NCBI GenBank assembly: GCA_007570785.1
Contig: ML660777.1
Span: forward strand, 874,363 to 938,362
Direction of reading: 5' to 3'
DNA length: 64,000 nt
Source: Antilocapra americana
Taxonomy: Eukaryota; Chordata; Mammalia; Artiodactyla; Antilocapridae
How positions within the stretch are numbered: position 1 is the first letter of the stretch; each line of letters starts with the position of its first letter. The notes under the pieces are model-generated. The model was not told where the DNA came from. It saw only the letters and a list, made by a program, of their open reading frames with translations, and ran no database searches. Shown piece after piece: positions 33,611-46,212 of the stretch. A program made the position numbers and the translations under genes.

Positions 33611-34044
33611 AAGTAGGCATCTATTTTCCCTACCACTCTTAAAAAATCCCAGAGTATAACTTGAAATATTCACTTTGTCCCTGGGCACCCTCCAATAGAT
33701 CAGGGACATACGTCTTAAATGAATTTTCCACTTCTTATTTCAAGGAATTGGTGGCATCATGTTTACAGTAGATAATGTATATTTTCAGTAATTTATTGCT
33801 TATTCTCTTGCAAATAAATTGCATCTGCTTTCTAATTTTTAAGAAAGAGGAAAATCTGGTTTTAGTTGGCCTATTCAAATGGAGTACTAATAAAAAATTA
33901 ACCGCAATGTACTACTGGTTATGAAATGTCATTGTAACATTAATTTGTTTCTACTGTCAATCAGATTAGTTTAAGGAGTTTTTTAAGCCTTGAAAAGTGC
34001 TAAATAATGGTTACTTAATGCATATTTTGGCTGTAAAGTTTATA
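33611..34044. other. Unassigned AT-rich sequence
   Basis: Nothing recognised. Confidence 0.5.
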
Positions 34045-34310
34045 TATAATAATCATCATTACCACTACCATCATCATCTCATAGCAAATACTTGGATTTA
34101 CCAACTATGAATCAGGCATTTCTCCAAGTGTTTTATGTACATGAATTTGTTTAGGTTTCTCCTCCATTTTACAGATGAGCAAAATGAAGCCAAGTGATGG
34201 TAAAGTGACCTGCCCAAGGATGCATATCTAGCAAGTGGCAGAGCCAAGGATTCCAACCCAGATGGACTGGCTCTAGAATCTGTGCTTATAATATCACATT
34301 ATCCTGCCCC
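34045..34310 (-). repeat. MIR, antisense, nearly full
   Basis: 'ttttacagatgagcaaaatg', 'aagtgacctgcccaagga', 'agcaagtggcagagccaagg' and 'tggctctagaatctgtgctt' read through the complete antisense MIR. Confidence 0.75.
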
Positions 34311-35211
34311 TCCTAAGAAAATGATTTTTTTATTTTAAGGAGTATATGATCATTTAGATGTATTAGCAAATATTATGTTTCAATAACTCTGCAAAACTAA
34401 ATTTTCCAACAATAATACAATGGTATTATTAGCATGTTATTGCTCTTTCTGAGCTCTTTTTTAATATAATTCTTGGCTTCAAATCTAGTAGCCAAATATG
34501 AATCAGACTTCTAAACAAACACAGTTTACTTTGTTTAAAAAAAATAGACTAACAAAGTATTTGAGAACATCAACCTGTCACACTCAAGTTAAACAGATAA
34601 TTTAACAGAAGTCAAAACCCTATAGGGTTACCCTAAATCCAGAAAGTGAATAGCTCAAACTCATTTGTAAATGCATGGAAAAGACTGACAACCTCTATGA
34701 AAGAAAAAAAATTGTCTTTCAAAATAACAAATGAAAATGGACTATTATAGACTTTCCCACTCTCCTTAATCCAATCTTTTCAAAAAAAATTTAAACACTT
34801 TAAAAAATACATGCTTGAGGGTAAAATTTTCCTATTGCATGTTTTAGAAAACCACAATATGTTCTTCTAAATATCACTGAAATATTACTATTTCAATGTG
34901 TAAAGAGCAAGCTCTTTAATTAACAATGAGATTTGTTTTGACAAACAAGAATAATTTAAAAATTGAGAACATGGCAAGATAATTAGAATCATGAAGAATA
35001 ATCTTGAGATTATCTCATTTGAAGTATAGACATTTTTTTTTCCAAAAGGAGTCCTAGAATTACTCTCTCAGAATTGAAGAACAAATCTTACTGTAATGAT
35101 TCTTATTTAGAATCTTGTTCCACTCTATATGTAGAATATAAGTTGAGTCTATTTTGATGATAATTGGAATGTCCAAAAGTCCATTTGCCAGTAAACCATT
35201 TGCCAGTTCTT
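34311..35211. other. Unassigned AT-rich sequence
   Basis: No repeat or exon recognised. 'ccatttgccagt' is duplicated at about 35181 and 35199 directly beside the next element. Confidence 0.5.
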
Positions 35212-36060
35212 GTTGTTGTTGTACAGTCACTCAGTTGTGTCCAATTTTTTGCAACCCCATGGCCTGCAGCACACCAGGCTTCCCTGTCCTTCATCTACTC
35301 CCAGAGCTTACTCAAACTCACGTTCATCGAGTCGGTGATGCCACAGAAAAAACTAGTCCTCTATTGCCCTGTTCTCCTCCTGGCTTCAATCTTTTCCAGC
35401 ATCAGGGTCTTCTCTAATGAGTCAGTTCTTGGCATTGGGTGGCCAAAGTATTGGTGCTTCAGTTTCAGCATCAGTATTTCCAGTGAATATTCAGGATTGA
35501 TATCCTTTAAGATTGACTTGTTTGATCCCCTTGCAGTCCAAGGGACTCTCAAGAGTCTTCTCCAACACCGCAGCTCAAAAGCATCAATTCTTTGGCACTC
35601 AGCCTTCTTTATGGTTCAACTCTCACATCCATACATGACTATTGGAAAAACTGTAGCTTTGACTAGATGGACCTTTCCTGGCAAAGTAATGTCTCTGCTT
35701 TTTAATATGCTGTGTAGGTTTGTCATAGCTTTTTTTACAAGGAATAAGCATCTTTTAATTTCATGGCTGCAGTCACCATCTACAGTGATATTTCAGCCCA
35801 AGAAAATAAAATCTGTCAATGTTTGCATCGTTTCCCCATTTTTGCCATGAAGTGATGGCACTAGATGACATGATCTTAGTTTTTTGAATGTTGAGTTTTA
35901 AGCCAGCTTTTTCACTCTCTCCTTTCACGTTCATCAAGAGACTCTTTTGATCAAGGCTCTTCACTTTCTCGCATAAGGGTGGTGTCATCTGCACATCTGA
36001 AGTTACTGATATTTCTCTCTGCAATCTTGATACTGACTTGCACATATGTCCTATAAATTG
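35212..36060 (-). mobile_element. BovB LINE 3' end, antisense, 5'-truncated
   Basis: About 850 bp running from the 3' terminus (35215) into ORF2. On the minus strand it encodes LKLNIQKTKIM and the neighbouring region before the C-terminal domain, with frameshifts. The 228-codon plus-strand frame at 35164-35850 is its antisense. Confidence 0.92.
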
Positions 36061-36138
36061 CTCACACTGTAGAAAAACCATGCGTATCTGCATTTAGCCA
36101 TTATCAGCAATACCCTTTATTTTCTGGTATTTTCTGGT

Positions 36139-36850
36139 AGGTGGACTAACACTCTCAATGCTATCCATGTCCTAATCCCCAGAACCCATGAACATGTTAC
36201 CTCACATGGCAAAAGGGATTTTGCAGATGTGATTAAGTTGAAGACCTCCAGATAGAGAGATTACACTGGATTACCTAGGCAGTCCCTATGTAATCACAGA
36301 AATAGAAGAGAAAGTCAAAGAAGGGGTTGTGGCTTCCACAGCAAGGTCATAGGGATACAATATGAGAAGAACACAATCTGGCATTGCTGGTTGGAAGTTG
36401 CAGGAAGGCGAATGCATGCAAAAGCCCACGATTACAGGTGGTCCCTGGAAGCTGGAAAAAGCAAGGAAGTAAGACTCTCCCCAGAGCTTTCAGAAAGGCA
36501 TCCAAGATGGCTGACTCTGTAATTTTACCCCAGGGAGACCTTCACTGGGGCTTCCCTGGTGGTTCAGTGGTAAAGAACCTGCCTGCCAATGCAGGAGATG
36601 TGGGTTTAATCCCTGGGTCAGGAAGATCCTCTGGAGAAGGAAATGGCAACCCACTCCAGTATTCTTGCCTGGGAAATTCCAGGAACAGAGAAGCCTGGTT
36701 GGCTGCAGTCCATGGGGTCATGACTTAGTGACTGAGCATGAGCACAAGAACTTCATTGAATTTCTGAGCTCCAGAATTGCTAAGACCAGAAACTTGTGTT
36801 ATTAAACTTATGATATAATTTGTTACACTGACATAGAAAATGAATACAGG
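36139..36850 (+). mobile_element. MLT1-type MaLR LTR, sense, split by Bov-tA
   Basis: 'gtcctaatccccagaaccca', 'ttttgcagatgtgattaagt', 'gaagctggaaaaagcaagga' and, after the SINE, 'agaaacttgtgttattaaac' follow the MLT1 order to its 3' end. Confidence 0.78.
36545..36752 (+). mobile_element. Bov-tA, sense, in MLT1
   Basis: Complete unit. Imperfect duplication 'ccttcactg'/'acttcattg' at the borders. Confidence 0.94.
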
Positions 36851-36997
36851 TACCTAAAATTGAAAATTAAGTCCATGGCCAACAATTTCATACTGTTCAA
36901 AAAAGAGTGAAGTCATAGCAAATCCAATAAAAAAAAAAAAGCCTTTTTTAATCCTTTTTGCTATCCACTGTGAAGCAAACACTGCTATAGTCTATGT

Positions 36998-37205
36998 GAA
37001 GTGAAGTGAAGTCGCTCAGTCGTGTCCGACTCTTTGCGACCCCATGGACTGTAGCCTATCAGGCTCCTCCATCCATGGGATTTTCCAGGTAAGAACATTA
37101 GAGTGGGTTGCCATTTCCTTCTCCAGGAGATCTTCCCGACCCAGGGACTGAACTCTGGTCTCCCACATTGTAGGCAGACGCTTTTACCATCTGAGCCACC
37201 AGGGA
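36998..37205 (-). mobile_element. Bov-tA2-type, antisense
   Basis: Starts with the reversed tail 'gaagtgaagtgaagtcgctc'. A perfect 9-bp TSD, 'agtctatgt', lies at 36989-36997 and 37206-37214. Confidence 0.95.
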
Positions 37206-37214
37206 AGTCTATGT

Positions 37215-39069
37215 AGGTAATTCATTTAAAAACTGAATTAATTCAAAATAAGTGCTCTAGGGCAGAGCTCAACTTATTTCCCCACAGCCAATACTCTTGT
37301 CTCTCATTCCCAGGTTCAGTCTTGATTTGGTCCATGAATGATGTCCCTCAGGCCATCCTAGCAATTCCCAGTGGCTCTTGGTAACACCTTTTAAGAGCTT
37401 TATTTGCCTTCATCCCAATGTCAAACATCCTACTTATAACTCTGCTTCTCATAACTCAAATCAAGGAGATGTTTTCCCCTTATGGTAATCCTGAGCCTGT
37501 GCTTCCCTGCTTTTTCTCTCTTCCCAGATGTTTGTTTACTCTATAGCACCCTCCTCTTTTCAAGGAGAAACAGGAAAAAGTCTCCTCAGCATCTCTTAGA
37601 TGGAGGACTCCTCCCTGGGCATAAAGGTTGACTGAATCAGCTTCTGCTAAGCTCAGGGCAGTGTTATGCCAAAGCCTTGCCCTCTTGCGTATCAGTGAAT
37701 TTGGATACTAGCAGGTCAGTGGAAAGATGGATGGTCCCGTAATATATGACTGAAACCTGTTTCAGGACAATTTAAGATGGCTTCTGAGCTCCAAGAGGTG
37801 CTTGAGACTCAGGAAAGTGAAGAGAATAAATGATAAAGATTTTACCAGTCATGTCAAGGCTATAATCTTCTGCTTTAAGTGACTGAATGGCTCAAGTCCT
37901 AGGTTAGAGAAAAATATTTTGGCCTTAATTTCAGCTCTACTTGGGATAAGTAAGCATCCGCTGCTTAATTAACAATGTGTTCATCCAAAAGGGATGCACA
38001 TTAGATATGTGGTCCCAGGTCATGTGCCATGATTGAAGCCAAACAAGTGATTTCAAGGCCTCCTGGCCAATATGATAACTTCAGCCTCCAACTAGGATAG
38101 CAGAATATACTGGCCTAACATTAGGGGGGATATATTAGTCAGACCAACCTGCCAACCCACATCTCTCCCACTTTCAGTCTCTCAGCTGCCTGTTAAGTCT
38201 GGAAAGGAGGATGCTGCACCTCACCCCACCCCCATGGCATTCTGCAATGATTCAAGTAACCCAGGCAATGTATTGACCAGATGCTGGTGCTAAGAAAATA
38301 CTATCAGGTTTGACCCAGAGATAGTGAAGATAAATGAGAAGAGTACCTTCTCATGACCCCTTCATAGTATCAGTGTTCTATGATGGTGATCATATGTTTT
38401 CAAAAAATACCCACCACACCCATCCAGCAGCACTTTATCTCTAAAGCTCTCTTAGTATTGTATTGCACAATATAAGGCTTCAAAGAAGGCTTGTGTATTG
38501 TGTCAAGTAGAGTATGCTGGCCGTGAGTTGTCAAGCAGGAGGCCAAGAATAGCCTTGTACTACCTCTGTGATTGCACAATCACCCAGTAGCTGTAAGCAG
38601 AGACCTCGGCCCAATTCATCTTCTTTCCAGAGCTAGGAAAACAGCCAGATGTATCCAACACATTCTTGTGATTCAGCCCCCAAAACCTAACTTCTTTGGA
38701 CCATCTGAGCACACTTCATCAACATGACTTGAACTTACAGCTCCAGAAATATGATCTGAAGTTCATGAAGCTAAATGAGCTCAGATGCTCCCAACAGGCC
38801 AAAGATTTAAGCTGTAGTGGAAAACTACTAAGAACAATAAGTACATGATTAGAGTTTTCTGGTCCTTCATTCTCATTTCCTCCTTGAATTTTAACTTGTT
38901 TCTTTTATCTCCTTGTATCAGTAAAACCATCCTCAGACTTCTAAATCTTTTCTTTAAACCTAACATGAATTCTTTTTTGGGATCATTTATAAGTGATAGG
39001 AAAATTACTACAGACAAGTGGTGAAAGACTAGAAATCTATCTTGATGAGTAAAAACATCAGACATAAGC
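37215..39069. other. Unassigned sequence, 1.85 kb
   Basis: The largest stretch in the first two thirds without a recognised repeat. It has no long open frame and no clear splice pair. An old LTR or ERV-internal relic is possible but I cannot show it. Confidence 0.45.
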
Positions 39070-39935
39070 TAATCATCACCTATTTGTCAGGTTTTTCTTC
39101 TTTCATCCATATATTTTGTCTGATATAAGTATAGCTCCCCCTGCTTCCTTTTGGTTTCCAATTGTGTGGAATACCTTTTTCCATCCCTTCACTTTGAACC
39201 TATGTGTGCCTTTGAAACTGAATGAACCTCTAGTAGGCAGCCTATAGCTGGGTCTTATTTTTTTATCCATTCAGTCACTCTGTGCCATTTGATTGGATAA
39301 TTTAATCTATCTACATTTTAAGTAATTATTGTTAGGTATTTCTTACTATTGTCATCTTGTTAATTGTTTTCTGGCTGTCTTGTAGTTCCTCTGTTCCTCT
39401 TTGCTAGCTTCCTTTGTAAATTGATGATTATGATCCCAAAACATTCTATTTTTGAGTCCCTCCTATTTATCTTGTGCGTACTTTTGTTTTGTGGTTACTG
39501 AGGCTTACTTGAAATAGCTTATAGATATAGCAGTCTATTTTAAACTAATAACAAAACTCCCCTTTCATACAAAAATTCTTCTCTTTTACTCCCCTCCCCA
39601 CATTTTGTTTCTGATGCTACAATTTATATCTTTTTATATTGTGCATCCACTAACAAATTATTTTAACTATAGGTATTTTTCATACTTTTGTCCTTTCATG
39701 TTTATACTAGAGTTAAGTGGTTAACACAGCACCATATTACAGCATTAGAGTATTCTGAATCTGGCGATATACTTATCTTTACCAGTGTGCTGTATGTTTT
39801 CATGTTACTAGTTGTCATTCTTTCATTTCAGTTTGGAGAATTCCTTTCAACAGTTCGTGTAAGGTGGGTTTAGTGATAATGAACTCCCTCAGCAATTCCT
39901 TCTTAGGGAAAACCATCATTTCTGGATAAAATGAA

Positions 39936-40515
39936 GGTCACCCTTGAACAACCTGGGGGCTAAGTGGGTACCAACACTCACCATCAATAAGCCACATACA
40001 ACTTACAGCAGACCCTCTGTACACATGGACCCTCCGTATCCACTGGCCCTCCGTATTCATGGTTTCACATCCTCAGATCCAACCAACTGTGATCATGGAG
40101 TACTGTAGTATTTACTATTGAAAACAAAGAAACAGACTATGGGGACTTCCCTGGTGGCTCAGTGGTGAAGAATCTGCCTGCCAACGCAGGAGACATGGAA
40201 CTGGGCCCTGATCCGGGAAGATCCCACATGCCTCAGAGCAACAGTGCCTGTGAGCCACAACTACTGAGCCTGTTTCTAGGGCCGAGGAGCCGCACCGGCT
40301 GAAGCCTGCATGCCCTAGGGCTCGGGCTTTGCAACAAGAGAAGAACTGCAATGAGAGGTCCATGCACCACAGCTAGAGAGTAGTCCCCCCGCTTGCCACA
40401 ACTAGAGAAAAGCCCGTGCAGCAACACAGACCCAGCACAGCTATAAAGAAAGAAATAAAAACTGTGGATAACTGGACCCATGCAGTTCACCCCTGTGCTG
40501 TTTCAAGGGTCAACA
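39936..40515. mobile_element. Tigger/MER8-like DNA transposon, split by CHR SINE
   Basis: Inverted termini 'cacccttgaacaacc' (39939) and 'ctgtttcaagggtcaa' (ending at about 40513) enclose Tigger-like text ('gaccctccgtatccactggc'). Non-autonomous. It lies inside the antisense L1M. Confidence 0.68.
40141..40460 (+). mobile_element. CHR-2-like SINE, sense, in Tigger
   Basis: Complete, from 'ggggacttccctggtggctc' through 'ggctttgcaacaagagaaga' to 'cacagacccagcacagctat' and an A-rich tail. Confidence 0.88.
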
Positions 40516-41164
40516 TATTCTTATTAGCAGTTCTTTCTTTTCAGAATTTTGAATGTATCATCTGGTTCTGGCCTGCAAGGTTTCTGCTAAGAAATCTAAT
40601 TATAGCCTTTGTATGGGAAAATTTTGTTTTCTCTCACTGCTTTTAAATTTCTCTCTTTGATTTTAGACAGTTTTATTGCAATGTGTCTTGGAGATGGTTT
40701 TGGACTGAAAATTTTGGTATGACTGATTAACTTCCTGAACTTGGATGTCCAAATCTCTCCCCAGATTTGGGATGTTCTCAGTCATTATTTCTTTAAATAA
40801 GTTTTTAACCCTTTCTGCCCTCCTCTCCTCTATGACTCCAATGATGTATAGATTGTTTCTTTTCTCTTGTAGGCTCCCTTCTTCCTTTTCAATCTTTTTG
40901 CTTTTTGCTCCTCTGACAGAATAGTTTCAAATGATTTGTCTTCAAGCTCATTGATTCATTCTTGTGCTTGGTCTAGTCTAATGCTGAAGCTTTCTACTAA
41001 GTACTTCTGCTCAGTCACTATATTTTTTCAGCTCCAAAATTTGTTTGGTTCTTTTATTAATTCTTTTAATCATTTTGTTGAACTTATTTTGTTCTTGTAT
41101 TGTTTTCCTAATTTCATTGCACTATTTATTATCTGTGTTATACTGTAGCTCTCTGAGCATCTTT

Positions 41165-41283
41165 ATTTATTTTACATTTATTTGGCTGTGCCATGTGGCT
41201 TGTGGGGATCTTAGTTCTCCCCAGGCCACAACAATGGCAGTGCAGAGTCCTAACCACTGGACCACCAGAGAATTCCTGTTCTG
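41165..41283 (-). mobile_element. CHR-type SINE, antisense, in L1M
   Basis: Short SINE: 'ttggctgtgccatgtggctt' ... 'gagtcctaaccactggacca'. A TSD, 'tgagcatcttt', lies at 41154-41164 and 41284-41294, exactly rejoining the L1 text. Confidence 0.85.
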
Positions 41284-42045
41284 TGAGCATCTTTCGAATA
41301 ATTATTTTGATTTTTTTTGTCATGTAATTTCTATATGTCCATTTCTTTAGGTCAGCTACTGGAGGTTTACTGTGTTTCTTAGGTGGAGTCATGTTTCCCT
41401 CATTGTTCATGATCCCTGTAGCCTTATACAGATGTTTAAACAACTGAAGAAGCAGTCACCTCTTCCAGACTTTATGGACTGACTTTGGTAAGGAAAGACC
41501 TTCACCTGCGGTGGGGGATGTGCTAGAGTACGCTGTGACCCTGAATATGGTGGTGCAGGGCATTGAGTGTGGGGAAGTGTGAGGCTCCAAGCCCAGGGGT
41601 ACATGGTGGCTCATCACGTCAGGCCACTAGTGGTCACAATGTCTATATTTGTGTGGTCATTGGTGTGCATTATGAGTGATCCACAGAGATTGCAAAGGTT
41701 ATTGGGGTATAACCAAAGCAGGGCCTCCATACGGTGCCCCCAAAAAACTAAGGGAGCTGGCTGCTCACCCTTTCCCAGCAAAGAAAACTCCTTCTAGCTA
41801 GAAAGTTCACCCTTCAGACTAAGCAATGCCAGCTTAGGGGATGAAATGATGCAGGCAAAATGAACCCGTTCTTCCTTCCCTTTTCTGTGGCTATACTCAA
41901 GTGTTTTGTTTCACTGTGTTGCTCAAGTTTCTTAAGTGAGCTACAGAGCTCTCCCAGAGCTAGTTTTATTTGTGGATAATAATCTCATTGTTGATCTTTG
42001 TGGTGGGACAGAGCTGGGATCTCTTACTCTGCCATTTTGGTTACA

Positions 42046-44333
42046 AGACTCCATTCTGAATCTAAAATTCTGGAAAAATACACCTCATCCTAGTCTATAG
42101 TACACAATATAGAACCTATCAGAGAGCAGTGTTAACTTAAACTCACAAGTTAATCTTTCTAGTTAAGGAGGCAATTTTTAAGAAAATCTTTATTTCCCAC
42201 CCTTCAAAATAAGTTGTACTGCTACCAATTTTAATATCACATTTCTTTCTCTGCACTATCAATTAAATAATAAAAAAGAAACATGGGTAACAGGATAAGG
42301 CAGCACCAGTAGCTAATAAATTAAGGAAGAATATATAACCCTCCTCTAAATTATGTTTATCACAAAAGTACACAATTCCTCTTTGGCTTAAAGCACAGGA
42401 GGGCAACTGTTCTCTGTGGGCAATTAGATCGCTATTGATTTCAAAAATACCTGATGTTAGCTGGAGATATTAAAGGCATCCTTAGAGCAAAGGACTGCAG
42501 ATTAATTTATAGGTTACCCTTTTTTCCCAAGGGTAAATTTTATCCTGTCAGTGATAAACTTCCTTTTTTCAGTTTGCTATATCTAGGTATTAAAAAAAAA
42601 AAAAACTTTCTAAATCATGCTATGGTTTTTGTCATAAAATTTTACACAGTCCAGAAAAGCATTCAATTATGTAAGAAAAAGTCTCCAAAAATCAGCATTT
42701 CATGTCATATTTCACATTTTTCAACTAAAAGGATGGTTTCTGGCAACCATCTCTTCTAAAACCAAAGGAAATTAGCTATACCTCTTGTGATGTGAGAAGA
42801 TAAGAGGAAACTCACCATTCTCTCAGCATATACATCCATGCAGGTTCACTCCTCCAGCCCCACACGCACAAATACAAATACCCATGAGTCTTACAAGACC
42901 CACGAATACATTACATCAGCTCTGTTTAACGGTAAGCTTATTTAATTAGTTTATTAATGAAAACAAAATCTTATTTGCGCTTTCAAAGAAAAAAAAAGAA
43001 CTGTTTTCTACTAACTGCAGTATATAAAGCTTGCCTTAAAACTTAAAAGTTCTTCCAGTAAGATTTTGACTTTCGATACAAACAATGTTTTAGGCTTATA
43101 TACTTTTTCTCACCTTTGAGATGACAGATCCCCTCCCCAAGGAAGTAAAATCAGTTTTGCTCCTATCATTTACTAGCAAATTACTTATATTCCCCCCATA
43201 GAGGTGTTCCAGGGGTCATGCTTACTTAGCCTCTGTGTATCAAAAACCTGACTTTCGACTATCAGGCTTGATTTTACAGACTGTGTGCATTACTGTATTC
43301 TCTCTTTCTGTCTCTCAATGTCTTTCACTTTTTCTCTGTCACATGTTTCATGGATCTTGCTACTTAAGGGAAATTTTTTCTAATGTAGGGTCAAGGCCAT
43401 TGGAGCTAGAAACAAGGAGGCAGCCCATAGGAGTCAGGTATGGTTGTTCACAGGACTTAAGCAAATAAGGAATATACTGAAGATAATTGGGGTCAGTTTC
43501 TTCGCAGTCATAGGGAGGGTTATAAATATGGAAAAGGCATTATTCTTCCTACTAGAATAAACCCAGGGTGTTACACTGGAATTGAAGTATCAATGTAAGC
43601 ACAAGGCTTTAATAAATAGGCAGATGAAGAAACAGGTATGGAATGTGAATGTGTGTGCATGTAGTCACACGTTTTCTAGCTTTGTTCACTGACAGGGCCT
43701 ACCTAGAAGCAATGACCTTCCAGTAGCAAAGTACATACCTAGCACCCAGATCAGGGTTTCTAAATACTATTCTCCACTAAAAAGAACCAGATATTGGAGA
43801 AATTGCTGATTCCAGATAGGGAAAGTACAAGGTAAGTCTGTAAAATCTTATTGGACCATAAAAAAGGAAGTGCTTAACGAATGATTGGAATATGGCGAAG
43901 GATATAGGAGATAAATTGGTGGAGCCCCTGTTGGCCAAATCTGGGAAATTTTGAACTTCAAAAAAAAAGCACCAAAGGGTTATAATCCATTCCATCAAGT
44001 AAGACTTCCTGAATCTATATTTAAATAAATAAATAAGAAGAGAAAATTCTATCTTATAGTGGAATGTCGAGCAATAAAGGTAGAAAAAATGAGAATGTAG
44101 AAAATTACCATTGGCAACAACCTGGAAATAACTCAATACATTTAGTAATAACTGATTCTGTTGAGAATCACCAATGGATGTTAAACATGTAAGAAACTGA
44201 TGAAAAATAGAATATTTACATAGTTTTCAATGTCTCCTCATAAAATATTCATTAAGTACTTATTAATTAACAAATCTATGACTTGTCTCTTAAATTTATA
44301 TGTAGAAATCTGGCAGATGCTATTTTTGTTGTT
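42046..44333. other. Unassigned sequence, 2.3 kb
   Basis: No repeat family named. 43389-43437 (+) is a 49-nt open stretch between acceptor-like and donor-like sites. 43788-44060 (+) looks like decayed coding sequence (see findings). Neither is firm enough for a gene call. Confidence 0.4.
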
Positions 44334-44540
44334 ACTTATTCACTACATCATGTATGACTCTTTGCAACCCAATGGACTGCAGCCTTCAAGGCTCCTCTGT
44401 CCATGAGACTTCCTAGGCAAGAATACTGGAGTGGGTTGTCATTTCTTTCTCCAGGGAATCTTCCTGACCTAGGGATCGAATCCTCATCTCGTGCATTGAC
44501 AGGCAGCTTCTTTACCACTGAGCCACCAGGGAAAACCCAA
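44334..44540 (-). mobile_element. Bov-tA, antisense
   Basis: 'catgtatgactctttgcaac' to 'ccaccagggaaaaccc'. TSD unclear ('gttact' on both sides). Confidence 0.92.
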
Positions 44541-45943
44541 GTTACTACTAATACTATTATTGAATTGGTTGACTGGACCCACATTGGGGTCCTAGCCTGG
44601 GCTGAGACTCCTTTGCTCAGCCAGAGAATTTTTTTCCAATCATATTCACACAGTCAATAACAAAACCAATGCTCAGACTGAAACAGCACAAGCTTGATTC
44701 AATGACCAGAGAATGAAGAAATGGAACCTAGTTTGCAAATCAACTTCTCAACCCACTTTGGGCATACATCAAATACTTAAGAGAGTTGAGGGAAATGTGA
44801 GGAGACTGCAAAGGGTGGGAGCAATATTCACGAGTTGTCTAAACCATCACCACCATCTGAGAACAGGAGTATGCTTCTCGGACTCAGGAGTGATGTAACA
44901 CTCCTTTTTAGCCCTTGTTTGGGTTTTCCGATTGTTACAGCAACTGTCAAGGTGAAGGCACTGGTGGGTGTGTCATTTAGCATATGCTAATGAATTGCCA
45001 TGAGTGTATAATGCCGTGCAAGCTCTACTGGAAGTCAAATATTACACCACCTTGGACACAGCTGGTTCCAAAAAAAAAGTTCTTTCTTTTTTTTTCTTTG
45101 CAGCTTCCACGTGAAACTTAGATAAGAGTAATGGGGCAAGGGTATGATTCTGGGGCAATAGCTTGATAACAACAGAAATACAAAATAACCGCAACACACT
45201 GACTTTTAAAAACAACAGGCAAAATCCACAAGTCCAATTCTTGATGTCTTTAGGGCATAAAATGCATTACTATCCATCTGGATATCCTTTGATCAGAAAA
45301 TGTACAAAGCCTGTATAAGCTGTCAGTAGGTAAATATGAGAAAGGAATGTAAAAGATTCCAATATCTTTCTATCTCTAAGTCAACAGGTTTTCCAGTCCA
45401 ATTCAAGTCACAGTCTTGATTACTTTTGCAAATGTAAGAAGTATGAGGTAACAGGGCTTAGTTTTCTGAGCCCAGGGTAACTACACAATGAACAATATGT
45501 CAAATCATATTTTGTTCTACTGAGTAATGGGAGAGAGGTAAATCAAGAAGCCAAAGTGGTATTTTCCAATATCCTTTACATTTAAGCTGTATTTGCTTTG
45601 CATTTCATTACTATCTCCACTAACAGGATCAGTGATTGAATGCAGACGCTTTTTCAGGATGAAAAGCAACTTAAATTGAAATCTATTGCTTACTTTTACA
45701 AATCTGCCCTCTCTTTCTTCACAAAACCAACTGGACTTTGCCTCAACTGTAGCCTCTCCAAGAAAGTGAAAATTCAATGAAAGTATTAACCCTTCTTTTC
45801 TTGGGTTGAAACTCATTTTGTAATGAGTTTAATGATCCAAGTGATCTTACATTACATAAGAGCCCAGATTTTGATCACCCCTGAAATAGAAAACCAAGAT
45901 TGGACATAAAGTACTATACAGGTCTGAATACGTAACAGTTAGA
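44541..45943. other. Unassigned unique sequence
   Basis: Contains an excellent acceptor-like tract ending 'ttttttctttgcag' near 45103 (+) followed by early stops. No repeat recognised. Confidence 0.45.
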
Positions 45944-46212
45944 CACTAATGTTGAAGCTGAAGTTGCAGTACTTTGGCCACCTGATGCAAAGAGCTGACT
46001 CATTGGAAAAGACCCTGATGCTGGGAAAGACTGAAGGCAGGAGGAGAAGGTGATGACAGAGGATGAGATGGGTGGACGGCATCACGAACTCGATGGACAT
46101 GAGTTTGAGCAAGGTCCGGGAGTTGGTGATGGACAGGGAAGCCTGGTGCACTGCAGTCCATGGGGTCGCAAAGAGCTGGACACGACTGAGTGACTGAACT
46201 GAACTGAACTAA
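45944..46212 (+). mobile_element. BOV-A2, sense
   Basis: 'gcagtactttggccacctga' to the terminal 'tgaactgaactgaact'. It keeps the BovB 3' repeats. Confidence 0.92.

Larger units (their letters stand above)
39070..42045 (-). mobile_element. Old L1 (L1M-type) 5' half, antisense
   Basis: Reads as the reverse complement of an old L1 5' UTR/ORF1 region: 'ttgtctgatataagtatagc', 'gaacttggatgtccaaatct', 'gattcattcttgtgcttggt' and 'cagctccaaaatttgtttgg'. It reaches the element start at 'tactctgccattttgg' near 42040. Interrupted by a Tigger element and by a CHR SINE. No coding capacity remains. Confidence 0.72.

Noticed and set aside
35164..35850. 228-codon plus-strand open frame
   Set aside because: It lies antisense to a BovB 3' fragment on the minus strand. 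Its peptide recurs antisense in three other BovB copies.
37215..39069. ERV-internal region
   Set aside because: No recognisable retroviral motif or LTR pair could be seen, so it is left unassigned.
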